Of a stretch of 64,000 bases of DNA, positions 1 through 8,058 are shown piece by piece. The stretch lies in NCBI RefSeq assembly GCF_900182815.1, contig NZ_FXUA01000001.1, positions 806,001 to 870,000 of the forward strand. The letters run 5' to 3'. The stretch's first letter is position 1, and every line of letters begins with the position of its first letter. The notes under the pieces are model-generated. The model did no database searches and was not told the DNA's origin. It saw only the letters and a program-made list of their open reading frames with translations. A program made the position numbers and the translations under genes. This DNA is from Algoriphagus winogradskyi (GTDB taxonomy: Bacteria > Bacteroidota > Bacteroidia > Cytophagales > Cyclobacteriaceae).

Positions 1-551
1 TCCAGTCGATCAGGGTTTTTCTCAGCCAATGCGGCTAACTCCTTCTTGAAGATAATCTGCTCTTCATTTCTACTGCAGTAAAGCAAGGAAACCTTGGAAT
101 TTGGCTCATTTACCAGCACAGATTTAAGAATACCCATGATAGGCGTGATACCACTTCCGGCGGCTACTAAAAAGAAATGCTTCTTGTTCTTGGAGTGAAA
201 ATCAGTGGTGAAATTCCCCAAAGGCTTCAACACATTGATAGTTTTTCCAGGAAAAACTCGTTCATTTAAAAAATTAGAGAATTTGCCTTTTGGCACTCGC
301 TTGACAGAAATCCCGGGAAATGGATCCACATAGGGCGAAGTACACAAACTGTAAGATCTTCGCTGCTCTTTTCCTTCAAACTCCATCACCAAAGTCAAAA
401 ACTGACCTGGTTTATAGTCCAAAAACGGTTCTGGTTGCTCAAAATACAAGGTTACTGTATCCTCTGTCTCTCTTACTACCTCTCTCACTTTTAGTGGCAA
501 AAACTGTGGGGCCTTTACCTCTTCCTTCTTTTTCTTAAATAAATTGAACAT
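1..551 (-). CDS. FAD/NAD(P)-binding ferredoxin-reductase-like oxidoreductase (3' end outside window)
   Basis: The reverse strand is open from an ATG at 551 to the window edge, giving 183 residues of a flavin reductase of the ferredoxin-NADP reductase / PaaE type. The start MFNLFKKKKEE is followed by an FAD-binding beta-barrel with the RRSYSLCTSP motif (RxYSL binds flavin) and then by AAGSGITPIMGIL, the glycine-rich start of the NAD(P)-binding lobe. Such proteins pass electrons from NAD(P)H to an iron-sulfur partner or oxygenase; PaaE-type members add a C-terminal 2Fe-2S domain, which would lie outside the window. The substrate cannot be judged. It is divergent from purB across about 220 bp. 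Family assignment is firm; the partner is unknown. Confidence 0.85.
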   Translation of the reverse strand, partial: MFNLFKKKKEEVKAPQFLPLKVREVVRETEDTVTLYFEQPEPFLDYKPGQFLTLVMEFEGKEQRRSYSLCTSPYVDPFPGISVKRVPKGKFSNFLNERVFPGKTINVLKPLGNFTTDFHSKNKKHFFLVAAGSGITPIMGILKSVLVNEPNSKVSLLYCSRNEEQIIFKKELAALAEKNPDRL

Positions 552-769
552 TCCTGATCTGAGCTTTTATCTGTTAAACGGTTGCAAAATTAACGCTGAA
601 AGCCAAATATTCTGGCTTGTCACTGATTATTTGCTCATGATAACTCAGATTATGCTTTAGTGGTTCGAATTAATTGAAGGATATTTCCCGAATTAGCCTA
701 CTCAAAACCGAACTTTTGGCTTCAAAAAATTAACTTTACAGCTTCCTAAAACCAAATTGATTTAAAGAG

Positions 770-2113
770 ATGGAATTAAATGCATTGACCGCGGTGACTT
801 CAGTAGATGGACGCTATGCTGGCAAAACTGCTCCGCTGAGAGCATATTTTTCTGAATTTGCCCTGATCAAATACAGAGTGCACGTAGAAGTGGAATATTT
901 CATAGCACTTTGCGAACTTCCATTGCCTCAACTTAAGGATTTTGATAAAGGCTTATTTGCAAACCTAAGATCTATCGTTTCTGACTTTTCTATGGATGAT
1001 GCAGCTACCATCAAAGCCACCGAAAAGATCACAAACCATGATGTGAAGGCTGTGGAATATTTCCTGAAGGAAAAATTCGATGCGCTAGGTTTAGAAGCAC
1101 ACAAAGAATTTATTCACTTTGGACTGACTTCCCAGGACATCAATAACACGGCTACGCCACTGATGTTAAAGGAAGGCTTGAATGAAGTGATTTTACCTCA
1201 GCTTAATGCTGTAATCGATAGACTTCATGTATTGGCCAAAGATTGGAAGGATATTCCAATGCTAGCAAAAACGCATGGTCAACCTGCCTCCCCTACCCGG
1301 CTGGGCAAGGAAATCGAGGTGTTTGTAGTGAGATTAAAAAAGCAGCTTGAACTGCTTCACCACATCCCTTACTCAGCAAAATTTGGTGGAGCAACAGGCA
1401 ATATGAATGCGCACCATGTTGCTTATCCAGAATTTAAGTGGAATGAGTTTGCGTTTCAGTTTGTGGGTGAATATTTAGGCTTGGAAAGAAGCTACCCAAC
1501 TACGCAGATTGAGCATTATGATAATCTGGCAGCTGTTTTTGATGGATTGAAAAGAATCAATACCATTCTTTTGGACTTGTCTAAGGATGTGTGGCAGTAT
1601 GTGGCTATGAATTACTTCAAGCAAAAGATCAAAGCTGGGGAAATCGGATCATCTGCGATGCCACACAAGGTAAACCCGATTGACTTCGAGAATGCGGAGG
1701 GGAATTTAGGTATTGCCAATGCCCTTTTGGAGCACTTGGCTGCAAAACTTCCTGTTTCGAGATTGCAGCGGGATTTGACAGACAGCACAGTTTTAAGAAT
1801 CATCGGTGTGCCACTTGGTCATATGCTGATTTCTTTTGAGTCTTTGCTGAAAGGACTTGGTAAATTAGAATTGAATGAAGCAGCTATACAATCGGATTTG
1901 GAGGAAAACTGGGCGGTGGTAGCGGAAGCAATTCAAACGGTATTGAGAAGAGAAGGATTCCCAAAACCTTATGAAGCGCTAAAAGACCTTACCAGAACGA
2001 ATACAAAAATCACCGAAAAATCTATTGCTGAGTTCATCGCCAACCTACCGATCTCGGATGAATTGAAGGCTGAGCTAAGTGTGATTTCACCATTTAACTA
2101 TACTGGAATTTAA
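770..2113 (+). CDS. purB: Adenylosuccinate lyase
   Basis: A 447-residue cytoplasmic enzyme of the fumarase/aspartase superfamily. It cleaves SAICAR to AICAR and adenylosuccinate to AMP, releasing fumarate, in purine synthesis. The superfamily signature GSSAMPHKVNPIDFEN is present near residue 285, with the catalytic serine in the SSAMPHK loop. KTHGQPASPT near residue 167 carries the conserved His, and HFGLTSQDINNT near residue 116 is also typical. The length matches E. coli PurB (about 456). The ATG at 770 follows a purine-rich stretch (aaagag). It stands alone: a heptamer array starts 3 bp after the stop and a strong hairpin terminator follows. Confident call. Confidence 0.97.
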   Translation: MELNALTAVTSVDGRYAGKTAPLRAYFSEFALIKYRVHVEVEYFIALCELPLPQLKDFDKGLFANLRSIVSDFSMDDAATIKATEKITNHDVKAVEYFLKEKFDALGLEAHKEFIHFGLTSQDINNTATPLMLKEGLNEVILPQLNAVIDRLHVLAKDWKDIPMLAKTHGQPASPTRLGKEIEVFVVRLKKQLELLHHIPYSAKFGGATGNMNAHHVAYPEFKWNEFAFQFVGEYLGLERSYPTTQIEHYDNLAAVFDGLKRINTILLDLSKDVWQYVAMNYFKQKIKAGEIGSSAMPHKVNPIDFENAEGNLGIANALLEHLAAKLPVSRLQRDLTDSTVLRIIGVPLGHMLISFESLLKGLGKLELNEAAIQSDLEENWAVVAEAIQTVLRREGFPKPYEALKDLTRTNTKITEKSIAEFIANLPISDELKAELSVISPFNYTGI

Positions 2114-2115
2114 TT

Positions 2116-2188
2116 GATGTCGGATGTCGGATGTCGGATGTCGGATGTCGGATGTCGGATGTCGGATGTCGGATGTCGGATGTCGGAT
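2116..2188. repeat. Tandem heptamer array GATGTCG, ten copies
   Basis: Ten perfect head-to-tail copies of the 7-mer GATGTCG (2116-2185) plus a partial copy begin 3 bp after the purB stop codon. Copies are identical, which suggests recent slippage. Other 7-bp-period arrays with different units lie at 50455-50503 and 51602-51633. Confidence 0.97.
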
Positions 2189-2205
2189 AAGTAAACTTTG
2201 GTTTG

Positions 2206-2262
2206 AGCTTAGGGTTTCAAGATTTGAAAACAATTCTTGAAACTCTAAGCTTTCTTTATTTC
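2206..2262 (+). terminator. Hairpin terminator after purB
   Basis: A 17-bp stem (2206-2222 pairing with 2235-2251, with one G-T wobble) and a 12-nt loop is followed by a T-rich run (ttctttatttc). It lies beyond the heptamer array, so the array is probably transcribed in the purB 3' UTR. Confidence 0.75.
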
Positions 2263-2479
2263 AGGATCAACTTGAATTTAATTTGCAATAATTAAAGTCA
2301 GTAAATCTTACTTTTTTACCATGAAAATCATTCATAGAGCTCTGGTAGTGTTAATTAGACAAGTTTGATTGTACTTTTCCAATAAATTATCAGTAATTTA
2401 CTTTCATCAAACAGAATAAATAGCAGTTCAAATACACTCAACTGCTGTTTAGACTTTAAACACTCTAAAGCTTAATGTT

Positions 2480-2617
2480 ATGAAAAATAAAAAAACAACA
2501 ACTTCAACTCAAGAGAATCAAGTTACAAATGCGGCTATTGATTCGGTTAAAAACATTTCCGAATTAGGAAAAACCGAACTTTTGAGAAAAAAGAAAGTAG
2601 ATCCAGAAATTGAGTAG
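2480..2617 (+). CDS. Possible 45-residue small protein
   Basis: An ATG-to-TAG frame encodes a short hydrophilic peptide beginning MKNKKTTTSTQENQ and ending in a charged stretch (LLRKKKVDPEIE). It has no signal peptide, membrane segment or recognised motif. The leader is AT-rich with no clear ribosome-binding site, as is common in this phylum. It is the only ATG frame of this size in the gap after purB, and it ends about 20 bp before the dispersed repeat. It may be a real small protein or a chance frame. Confidence 0.25.
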   Translation: MKNKKTTTSTQENQVTNAAIDSVKNISELGKTELLRKKKVDPEIE

Positions 2618-2631
2618 GGATTACACTATTC

Positions 2632-2804
2632 CAAGATATGTATGTCTGCTTTTGTACCAGGATGGAGTCAAAAGAAAAAAAGGATAGGTAAAATTTAAGA
2701 ATTAAGGCCGCTTCGGCCTGTCCCGCCTGTGTGGAAGTCATCGGTCTTTCGACCAGATAACCAAGGATCTAAGGTACATGCCATTTTTGCGGATAATCTC
2801 CTAG
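2632..2804 (+). repeat. Dispersed ~165-bp repeat, copy A (with degenerate 40-codon frame)
   Basis: This stretch matches the reverse complement of 61459-61632 at about three quarters of positions over some 165 bp with only about one indel. In both copies an ATG-to-TAA frame of exactly 41 codons is aligned (here 2638-2760). The encoded peptides share CF, MxSKxKK, LRI and SACPA blocks. Copy A has an in-frame TAA at codon 18, so it cannot make the full peptide. A small GC-rich hairpin (ggccgcttcggcc) lies inside. It is either a non-autonomous repeat or the remains of a duplicated small gene. Confidence 0.8.
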
Positions 2805-2864
2805 AAAATGTATTAATCGAAAACCGTGTGTGAGACACTGACGGTGGCTAAGGACTTCCTAAAA

Positions 2865-3800
2865 TCAATTAGTTGCCACAGGCAAAAAGATCTCAGCCAT
2901 CATACAGCGTGCACTTCCACCTCCTAATTTTTCTATTGTAGGAATAGAAGGGCTTATGATGGTTGAGAATTTTTCTATCAGTTGAATCTGCCCCACATTC
3001 AACGAGTCCAGTGCAGTTTCAGACATAACGGTGAACTTTTCCCCGCCGTCATTCCCTACCTCAAGCATATTCCCTGCGAAATGAAACTTTTGCTTAGGAG
3101 TGATAGGAACCACTTTTTTACCGGCTTGAGTTAGACACTTCTGCACAGCCTGCTTTTCAGAAGCTTTCGGAATACTATCCAAACAAACAACTGCTAAGTC
3201 TGTGCCTACATGCATCATTACATTCGTATGATAAATAGGAGAAAGTACCCCTTGATTCTCCTGCACAGCATGAAAACCTATTACTTTATACCCAAGCAGC
3301 TTGCCTAGATAGTCCAGAGGAATGGTATGGGTTCGTTCTGAAAAACAAGCATAAATTATTTTGGACTGATGATCTATAACCATACTGCCAGTCCCTTCTA
3401 AATACTGCTCATCCTCCTCAAAAAAACTTAAATCAATGATTTCCTCAACTTTAAATTTCCGCTGCATCAGATCCTCCACAAAATCCTTTCTTCTTTCTAG
3501 TCTTCGCGTAGGAGAAAACATAGGATATAGAATCAATCTACCGTCAGGATGTGTGCTAAACCAGTTGTTGGGGAAGACAGCATCGGGCTTGATTGGATCA
3601 GAAGTATCATCCTCCACGATCACCTGTACTCCTTGATCTCGCAGCATTGCCACAAATCCATCAAATTCCTTCTGCGCCAACGCATTGATCTCAGAAGCAG
3701 GTCTATTATCTGATTGTTGATAAAAGTTATTTTCAGCAGTTTCGGGATTGAACCCAAAGTTTGCTGGACGAACCATCAGAATAGTAGAGGTAGTTTGCAT
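2865..3800 (-). CDS. ctlX: Citrulline hydrolase CtlX-like amidinotransferase-family protein
   Basis: A 311-residue cytoplasmic protein of the arginine deiminase/amidinotransferase superfamily (pentein fold), matching the CtlX group in length and motifs. Visible are MVRPANFGFN at the N-terminus, DAVFPNNWFSTH near residue 75, EGTGSMVID near residue 136 (E..GD-like catalytic block), YHTNVMM near residue 190 with the active-site His, and the C-terminal GGGSARCMMAEI with the catalytic Cys. CtlX removes the ureido group of citrulline; other members act on arginine or dimethylarginine, so substrate is inferred. Its ATG overlaps the stop of the upstream gene (TAATG), so the two are translationally coupled. 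Confidence 0.85.
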   Translation of the reverse strand: MQTTSTILMVRPANFGFNPETAENNFYQQSDNRPASEINALAQKEFDGFVAMLRDQGVQVIVEDDTSDPIKPDAVFPNNWFSTHPDGRLILYPMFSPTRRLERRKDFVEDLMQRKFKVEEIIDLSFFEEDEQYLEGTGSMVIDHQSKIIYACFSERTHTIPLDYLGKLLGYKVIGFHAVQENQGVLSPIYHTNVMMHVGTDLAVVCLDSIPKASEKQAVQKCLTQAGKKVVPITPKQKFHFAGNMLEVGNDGGEKFTVMSETALDSLNVGQIQLIEKFSTIISPSIPTIEKLGGGSARCMMAEIFLPVATN

Positions 3801-4669
3801 TAAGGCTTTTTAGCTGTGTACTTATAAAGAACGGGATCCAGATCGAATCGTTTTTCACTCAAGGTATAGTATGCTTTTCCGCTCGGCAAAAAACCTATTG
3901 CCTCACCCTGAGGCTCTGGAGAATATGGCAATTGAATAGGAGTTCTACTCATGGCTTTCTCGATAGACTCCCCTTCTTTTCTCTGCCAGTAATATATTTC
4001 CAGGTAATTTTTGACTAGAATCTGACTTCCATCAGCTGAAATATCTGCCCCAGTAGCGCTGGTAAAAGGCAACTTAATCAACTCCTCTAATTCTACATCA
4101 AGAGTTCCAAATTTCTCAGCAGGCAATCTATAAAGTGTATTTACACTATCTCGCTTGGACACTATGAAAATATCTCCTGAAACGGGATCAACCATCAGAG
4201 ATTCCGCATCTCTAGCACCTCCAGGATAGTTAAATGTCTGCTTTTCCGGAATTACCTGCGTAATTGATTCCTTTTTCATTGGCTCTGGCACTCTATAAAT
4301 AGCGACTTCATTATAAGCAGCATTATTATCTCCAATTTCGCCAACATAGATATAGGATTTACCATCTGCTCCAGGACCTACTGCAATATCCTCCCAGTCT
4401 CTATTTTGAGCTCCGAGAAACTCAATTTTCCCCACATTATTCCCGGTGGAATCCAATATAAATATAGCCGCTTCTCCCCCGCTATCATTATGTACATACA
4501 TCAACCCGGGAAGGGTCCTACTGCAGGAAAGGCCTGATATCTCATCTAACTCCTTATCGATTAATGTAGAAACAGCAATTCCTTCACTAAAAGCTGTAAG
4601 TAATTCCTCCTGTGCATTAACGCAGGAAAATGAAAAAAATAATAGGATTGCGCTGACTGATATTTTCAT
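3800..4669 (-). CDS. Exported beta-propeller protein of unknown function
   Basis: A 289-residue protein with an N-terminal signal sequence (MKISVSAILLFFSFSCVNAQEE). The Cys at position 16 could be read as a lipobox, but the AxAQ-like cleavage site fits plain export better. The mature part carries propeller-like blades: EISGLSCSRTLPGLMYVHNDSGG, RDWEDIAVGPG, YVGEIGDNNA and DAESLMVDPVSGDIFIVSKR. These blocks are typical of Bacteroidota proteins related to esterase-like phytase or PE-PGRS propellers, often calcium-binding. No catalytic residues can be assigned. It lies first in a two-gene unit with ctlX (1-bp stop/start overlap), but a functional link is not obvious. Confidence 0.7.
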   Translation of the reverse strand: MKISVSAILLFFSFSCVNAQEELLTAFSEGIAVSTLIDKELDEISGLSCSRTLPGLMYVHNDSGGEAAIFILDSTGNNVGKIEFLGAQNRDWEDIAVGPGADGKSYIYVGEIGDNNAAYNEVAIYRVPEPMKKESITQVIPEKQTFNYPGGARDAESLMVDPVSGDIFIVSKRDSVNTLYRLPAEKFGTLDVELEELIKLPFTSATGADISADGSQILVKNYLEIYYWQRKEGESIEKAMSRTPIQLPYSPEPQGEAIGFLPSGKAYYTLSEKRFDLDPVLYKYTAKKP

Positions 4670-4779
4670 AAGATAGCCTTAGATACATTCAAAAGTAAAT
4701 AAAATGCCCGAGTAGGCACGCTATTATACATCAGCTTGGAAGGGAATTTTTATATTAGTGGACATCATATACACTACCT

Positions 4780-5202
4780 ATGAACCCAATTCTAAAGAAA
4801 ATGACATGGAAAGAGGGTATGAACATTCAAGTATGGAACTGCCCGGCAGAACTTGAGGGATTAATTATCGAATGGAAAGCAGAAGGCTTGTTAGATGGTA
4901 GCAAAAACCCCGATTTTATGCTGGCTTTTGTCCAGACGGAACAAGAAGTGAAAAAACACTTTTCTGTGATGCAGAATCTTGCCACAGACGATCAGCAGAT
5001 TTGGCTAGCCTACCCCAAAAGAACTTCTAAGCGATACAAAGCTCAAATAAATCGCGATTCTGGATGGAAGTATCTAGGTGAGTTTGATTATGAAAGTGTC
5101 AGACAAATTGCCATCAACGAAAACTGGTCTGCTTTACGCTTCCGCAAAACAAGGTATGTAAAAGTCATGACCCGGAAATTCAGCGTGAAAGACCAAAAGT
5201 AA
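4780..5202 (+). CDS. Conserved small cytoplasmic protein (DUF3052-like)
   Basis: A 140-residue soluble protein without signal peptide or membrane segments. The middle block QIWLAYPKRTSK and the C-terminal block AINENWSALRFRK resemble proteins annotated DUF3052 or YdeI-adjacent in many bacteria, where a WSALRFR motif is conserved. Function is unknown. It is monocistronic: the upstream gene diverges and tRNA-Asn follows 240 bp later. The start ATG at 4780 is followed by an internal ATG at codon 8, which could serve instead. Confidence 0.65.
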   Translation: MNPILKKMTWKEGMNIQVWNCPAELEGLIIEWKAEGLLDGSKNPDFMLAFVQTEQEVKKHFSVMQNLATDDQQIWLAYPKRTSKRYKAQINRDSGWKYLGEFDYESVRQIAINENWSALRFRKTRYVKVMTRKFSVKDQK

Positions 5203-5370
5203 GAATGTAGGTTCAGTTCCAAATTCTTTGTGATCAAAAAACACTACCTAGAAAGCCTGCTTGCAACATCAATCAAAAAAAGTAACAAATTATTCAAAAA
5301 ATTAAGTCTCTGATTTTGAATACAAAAACAACACACAAAGTAAAAACATGTAGTTTTTCCTGATTGTAGT

Positions 5371-5401
5371 TTGGAATAATTGGAATAGCCTCCTACATTT
5401 G
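5371..5401 (+). promoter_or_regulatory. Bacteroidota-type promoter for tRNA-Asn
   Basis: TTG at 5371-5373 (within TTTGG) is separated by 20 bp from TACATTTG at 5394-5401, an exact match to the TAnnTTTG -7 consensus of Bacteroidota housekeeping promoters. The tRNA begins 41 bp downstream. Confidence 0.7.
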
Positions 5402-5441
5402 CATCACCAATTCGGAACAAGCTCCGAATGAAACACAAAAT

Positions 5442-5515
5442 TCCTCCTTAGCTCAGTTGGTTAGAGCATCTGACTGTTAATCAGAGGGTCCAAGGTTCAA
5501 GTCCTTGAGGAGGAG
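5442..5515 (+). tRNA. tRNA-Asn (GTT anticodon)
   Basis: A 74-nt cloverleaf. The acceptor stem TCCTCCT pairs with AGGAGGA, the discriminator base is G, the D-arm contains AGCTCAGTTGGTTAGAGC, the anticodon loop is CTGTTAA (anticodon GTT), and the T-arm is CAAGG-TTCAAGT-CCTTG. CCA is not encoded. A promoter lies upstream and a terminator directly downstream, so it is a single-gene unit. Confidence 0.97.
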
Positions 5516-5520
5516 CACCT

Positions 5521-5556
5521 AAAGCCTCATTTCGTAAGATTTGAGGCTTTTTTTTT
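5521..5556 (+). terminator. Terminator after tRNA-Asn
   Basis: AAAGCCTCA pairs with TGAGGCTTT across a short loop, followed by a run of nine T residues; a classic intrinsic terminator. Confidence 0.9.
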
Positions 5557-5723
5557 GACCAAAATTATTGAAGTCAAAATTCTCTTAAAAACCTGCTGTT
5601 TTTCCATTGAGGGGTTACAATAAAGTTGCTCTAATAAAATCAATTACAAAACACAGCATCTGCCTCCTTCCGTTAGTTACATTATTTTTACAACACTGGT
5701 TTCCGGCTATAGTATTTCACGGC

Positions 5724-5731
5724 TACCTTTG
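5724..5731 (+). promoter_or_regulatory. Probable -7 element for the hexosaminidase gene
   Basis: TACCTTTG matches TAnnTTTG exactly and lies 23 bp before the TTG start at 5755. No good -33 TTG is seen about 20 bp upstream, so confidence is moderate. Confidence 0.45.
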
Positions 5732-5754
5732 CAGTTCACCTAGACTGATTTATT

Positions 5755-8028
5755 TTGAAGTATCTTGCTTTTTTCGCTTCCACCCTTTTGGCACTTGCAT
5801 CTTGCAGCTCACCAGAATCTATCGAATTTTCTATAGTTCCTTACCCTTCTCAGATTGAAACTGGAAGTGGTCAATTTCACTTGAGTTCCAACACCCAGCT
5901 ACTCGTTCAGAACCAGGAAGAGTTTTCGGAGGAAATCGCCTTTTTTCAATCCATGATGCAGCAGGCACTTGGCCAAAAACTCTCTGATGGAACTGGAAAA
6001 AACATATTGGAAATCAGGAAATCAGAAAACTCTGACACTCCAGAATCTTACCATCTTTCCATCTCTGCTGACAAAATACTCTTGGAAGCCGGAGATGCTC
6101 AAGGTATATTTTATGGTATGATTACCCTAAGGCAGCTACTACCTGCCAGCTTTGAGTCCGGGCAAATTAGTGAAGGAATCACCTTCCCTGAACTGGAGAT
6201 TAATGACCAACCTCAATACGACTGGCGGGCAATGCATCTAGATGTTTCAAGGCATTTTTTCTCCATGGATTACCTTCGACGCTATGTGGATTTGCTATCG
6301 CTTTATAAACTCAATAAACTCCATTTACACCTGACTGATGATCAAGGCTGGAGAATAGAAATCAAAAAATATCCTGAACTCACGGAGCAGGGAGCCTGGA
6401 GAACGTTCAATGAACAAGACTCTATTTGCATAGAAAAATCCAAGGAGGACCCACGATTTGCTTTGGAATCAAAGCACATAGAAATGCGGGATGGAACTCC
6501 ATATTATGGAGGATATTATACTCAGGATGAACTTCGCGAATTTGTAAAGTATGCGCAAACCAAACATGTTGAGATCATCCCCGAAATAGATATGCCGGGA
6601 CATATGATGGCTGCAATAGCGATATTTCCCGAATTGGCCTGTAATGGTGAAGCAGCCTGGGGAGATTTGTTTTCTACCCCACTTTGTCCTGTAAATGAAG
6701 AAGTTTACACGTTTGTAGAAAATGTACTAACAGAAGTAATGGACATTTTCCCTTCAAAATACATCCATATCGGAGCCGATGAAGTAGAGAAAAAGACCTG
6801 GGAAGAGTCAACTGCTGCTCAGAAATTCATGAAGGAAAATGGAATGAATAACGTAAATGAACTGCAATCCTATTTTGTAAACAGAGTTTCAGCTTTTCTG
6901 CAAAAAAACGGCAAAGAAGTGGTAGTCTGGGACGATGCCATGGCTGGGGGAATTGATCCTAATTTGAAAGTAATGTACTGGCGAAACTGGGTAGCTGAAG
7001 TCCCTGATAAAGCTGCGCAAAATGGGAATGAAGTCATCCTAACTCCCGGTGATCCATTTTATTTCTCTTCTCCTAATTCCAAGCTATTTGACATTTATAA
7101 CAAGCCACTCTTGGGATCAAAATTCCCAAAAGAGCTTTCGGATAAAATCAAAGGTATGCAAGCTTGCCTTTGGACCGAAACTATACCTTCTGAGGCGCTA
7201 GCTGATGCTATGCTTTTCCCAAATGTGCTGGCCTTGGCAGAAAGAGCTTGGTCCGTCGAAGAAGCCCAAGATTGGGATTCTTTTAAAACCCGACTTAATG
7301 GTCAGCTACTTCGACTTGACCAACTTGGAGTAAAATACGAATACAACCCATCCACAAAGCTTATCCCCTTTATGAATGTGGATACAGAGGCAAAGCAGAT
7401 AGGAATCACACTGGAGAGCGAAATCAGCAAACCTACCATCTACTATACCACGGATGGCTCTCAACCAACTACTGCGTCCAACCTGTATAAAGGAGAATTT
7501 TTCGTCAACGGAAGCGCCAATATCGCAGCAGCTGTTTTTCAAGACGGGAAGATCACCGAGCCAGTACTTCATAAGCAAGTAGACTACCATAAGGCAATAG
7601 GTAAATCAGTGGAGTATCTCAAGCCATGGAACAAATCGTACCCTGCAGGTGATGCAGGAAGCATGACCGATGGCTACCGAGGCGAAGAATCCTACAATGA
7701 TGGCAAATGGCAAGGCTTTACGAATGACTTTGCGGTAACCGTGGATATGGGTGAAAAAACTACCCTAAACTCCATCTCTGCTTCTTTTATGCAAGCCGCC
7801 GGGCCAGGAGTATTTATGCCTGAATACGTAGAAGTTGCTATTTCTGATGATGGGGAAAATTTTGAATCCATTCTGAAAATTGACAACGATATTCCCATCA
7901 CTGAAAAAACTAAAGTGGTTAAAGACTTCAAAGGATCCTTGGAAGGAAAAGAAGCGCGATACGTAAAAGTGGTCGCTCCAAACGTTCAGAGAGGGTTTAT
8001 TTTCGTAGACGAATTGGTCATTAATTAG
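5755..8028 (+). CDS. Beta-N-acetylhexosaminidase, GH20 lipoprotein
   Basis: A 757-residue enzyme that removes terminal beta-linked GlcNAc or GalNAc. A TTG start is used; an in-frame TGA at 5746 rules out anything upstream. The N-terminus has a lipoprotein signal with lipobox LASC (Cys17). A GH20 N-terminal domain precedes the catalytic barrel: HLTDDQGWRIEIKKYPEL, EIIPEIDMPGHM and HIGADEVEKKTW, in which Asp-Glu is the catalytic pair. A chitobiase C-terminal-like segment (YYTTDGSQPT near residue 565) and a discoidin-type carbohydrate-binding domain follow. It lies 30 bp before a sialidase, suggesting joint trimming of sialylated amino-sugar glycans. Surface or periplasmic location is inferred. 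Confidence 0.95.
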   Translation: MKYLAFFASTLLALASCSSPESIEFSIVPYPSQIETGSGQFHLSSNTQLLVQNQEEFSEEIAFFQSMMQQALGQKLSDGTGKNILEIRKSENSDTPESYHLSISADKILLEAGDAQGIFYGMITLRQLLPASFESGQISEGITFPELEINDQPQYDWRAMHLDVSRHFFSMDYLRRYVDLLSLYKLNKLHLHLTDDQGWRIEIKKYPELTEQGAWRTFNEQDSICIEKSKEDPRFALESKHIEMRDGTPYYGGYYTQDELREFVKYAQTKHVEIIPEIDMPGHMMAAIAIFPELACNGEAAWGDLFSTPLCPVNEEVYTFVENVLTEVMDIFPSKYIHIGADEVEKKTWEESTAAQKFMKENGMNNVNELQSYFVNRVSAFLQKNGKEVVVWDDAMAGGIDPNLKVMYWRNWVAEVPDKAAQNGNEVILTPGDPFYFSSPNSKLFDIYNKPLLGSKFPKELSDKIKGMQACLWTETIPSEALADAMLFPNVLALAERAWSVEEAQDWDSFKTRLNGQLLRLDQLGVKYEYNPSTKLIPFMNVDTEAKQIGITLESEISKPTIYYTTDGSQPTTASNLYKGEFFVNGSANIAAAVFQDGKITEPVLHKQVDYHKAIGKSVEYLKPWNKSYPAGDAGSMTDGYRGEESYNDGKWQGFTNDFAVTVDMGEKTTLNSISASFMQAAGPGVFMPEYVEVAISDDGENFESILKIDNDIPITEKTKVVKDFKGSLEGKEARYVKVVAPNVQRGFIFVDELVIN

Positions 8029-8058
8029 TCATTTTTAAAAAGTCATAAACCCAAAATC

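Noticed and set aside
2116..2188. CRISPR-like array
   Set aside because: Units are 7 bp, contiguous and without spacers; a simple tandem repeat.
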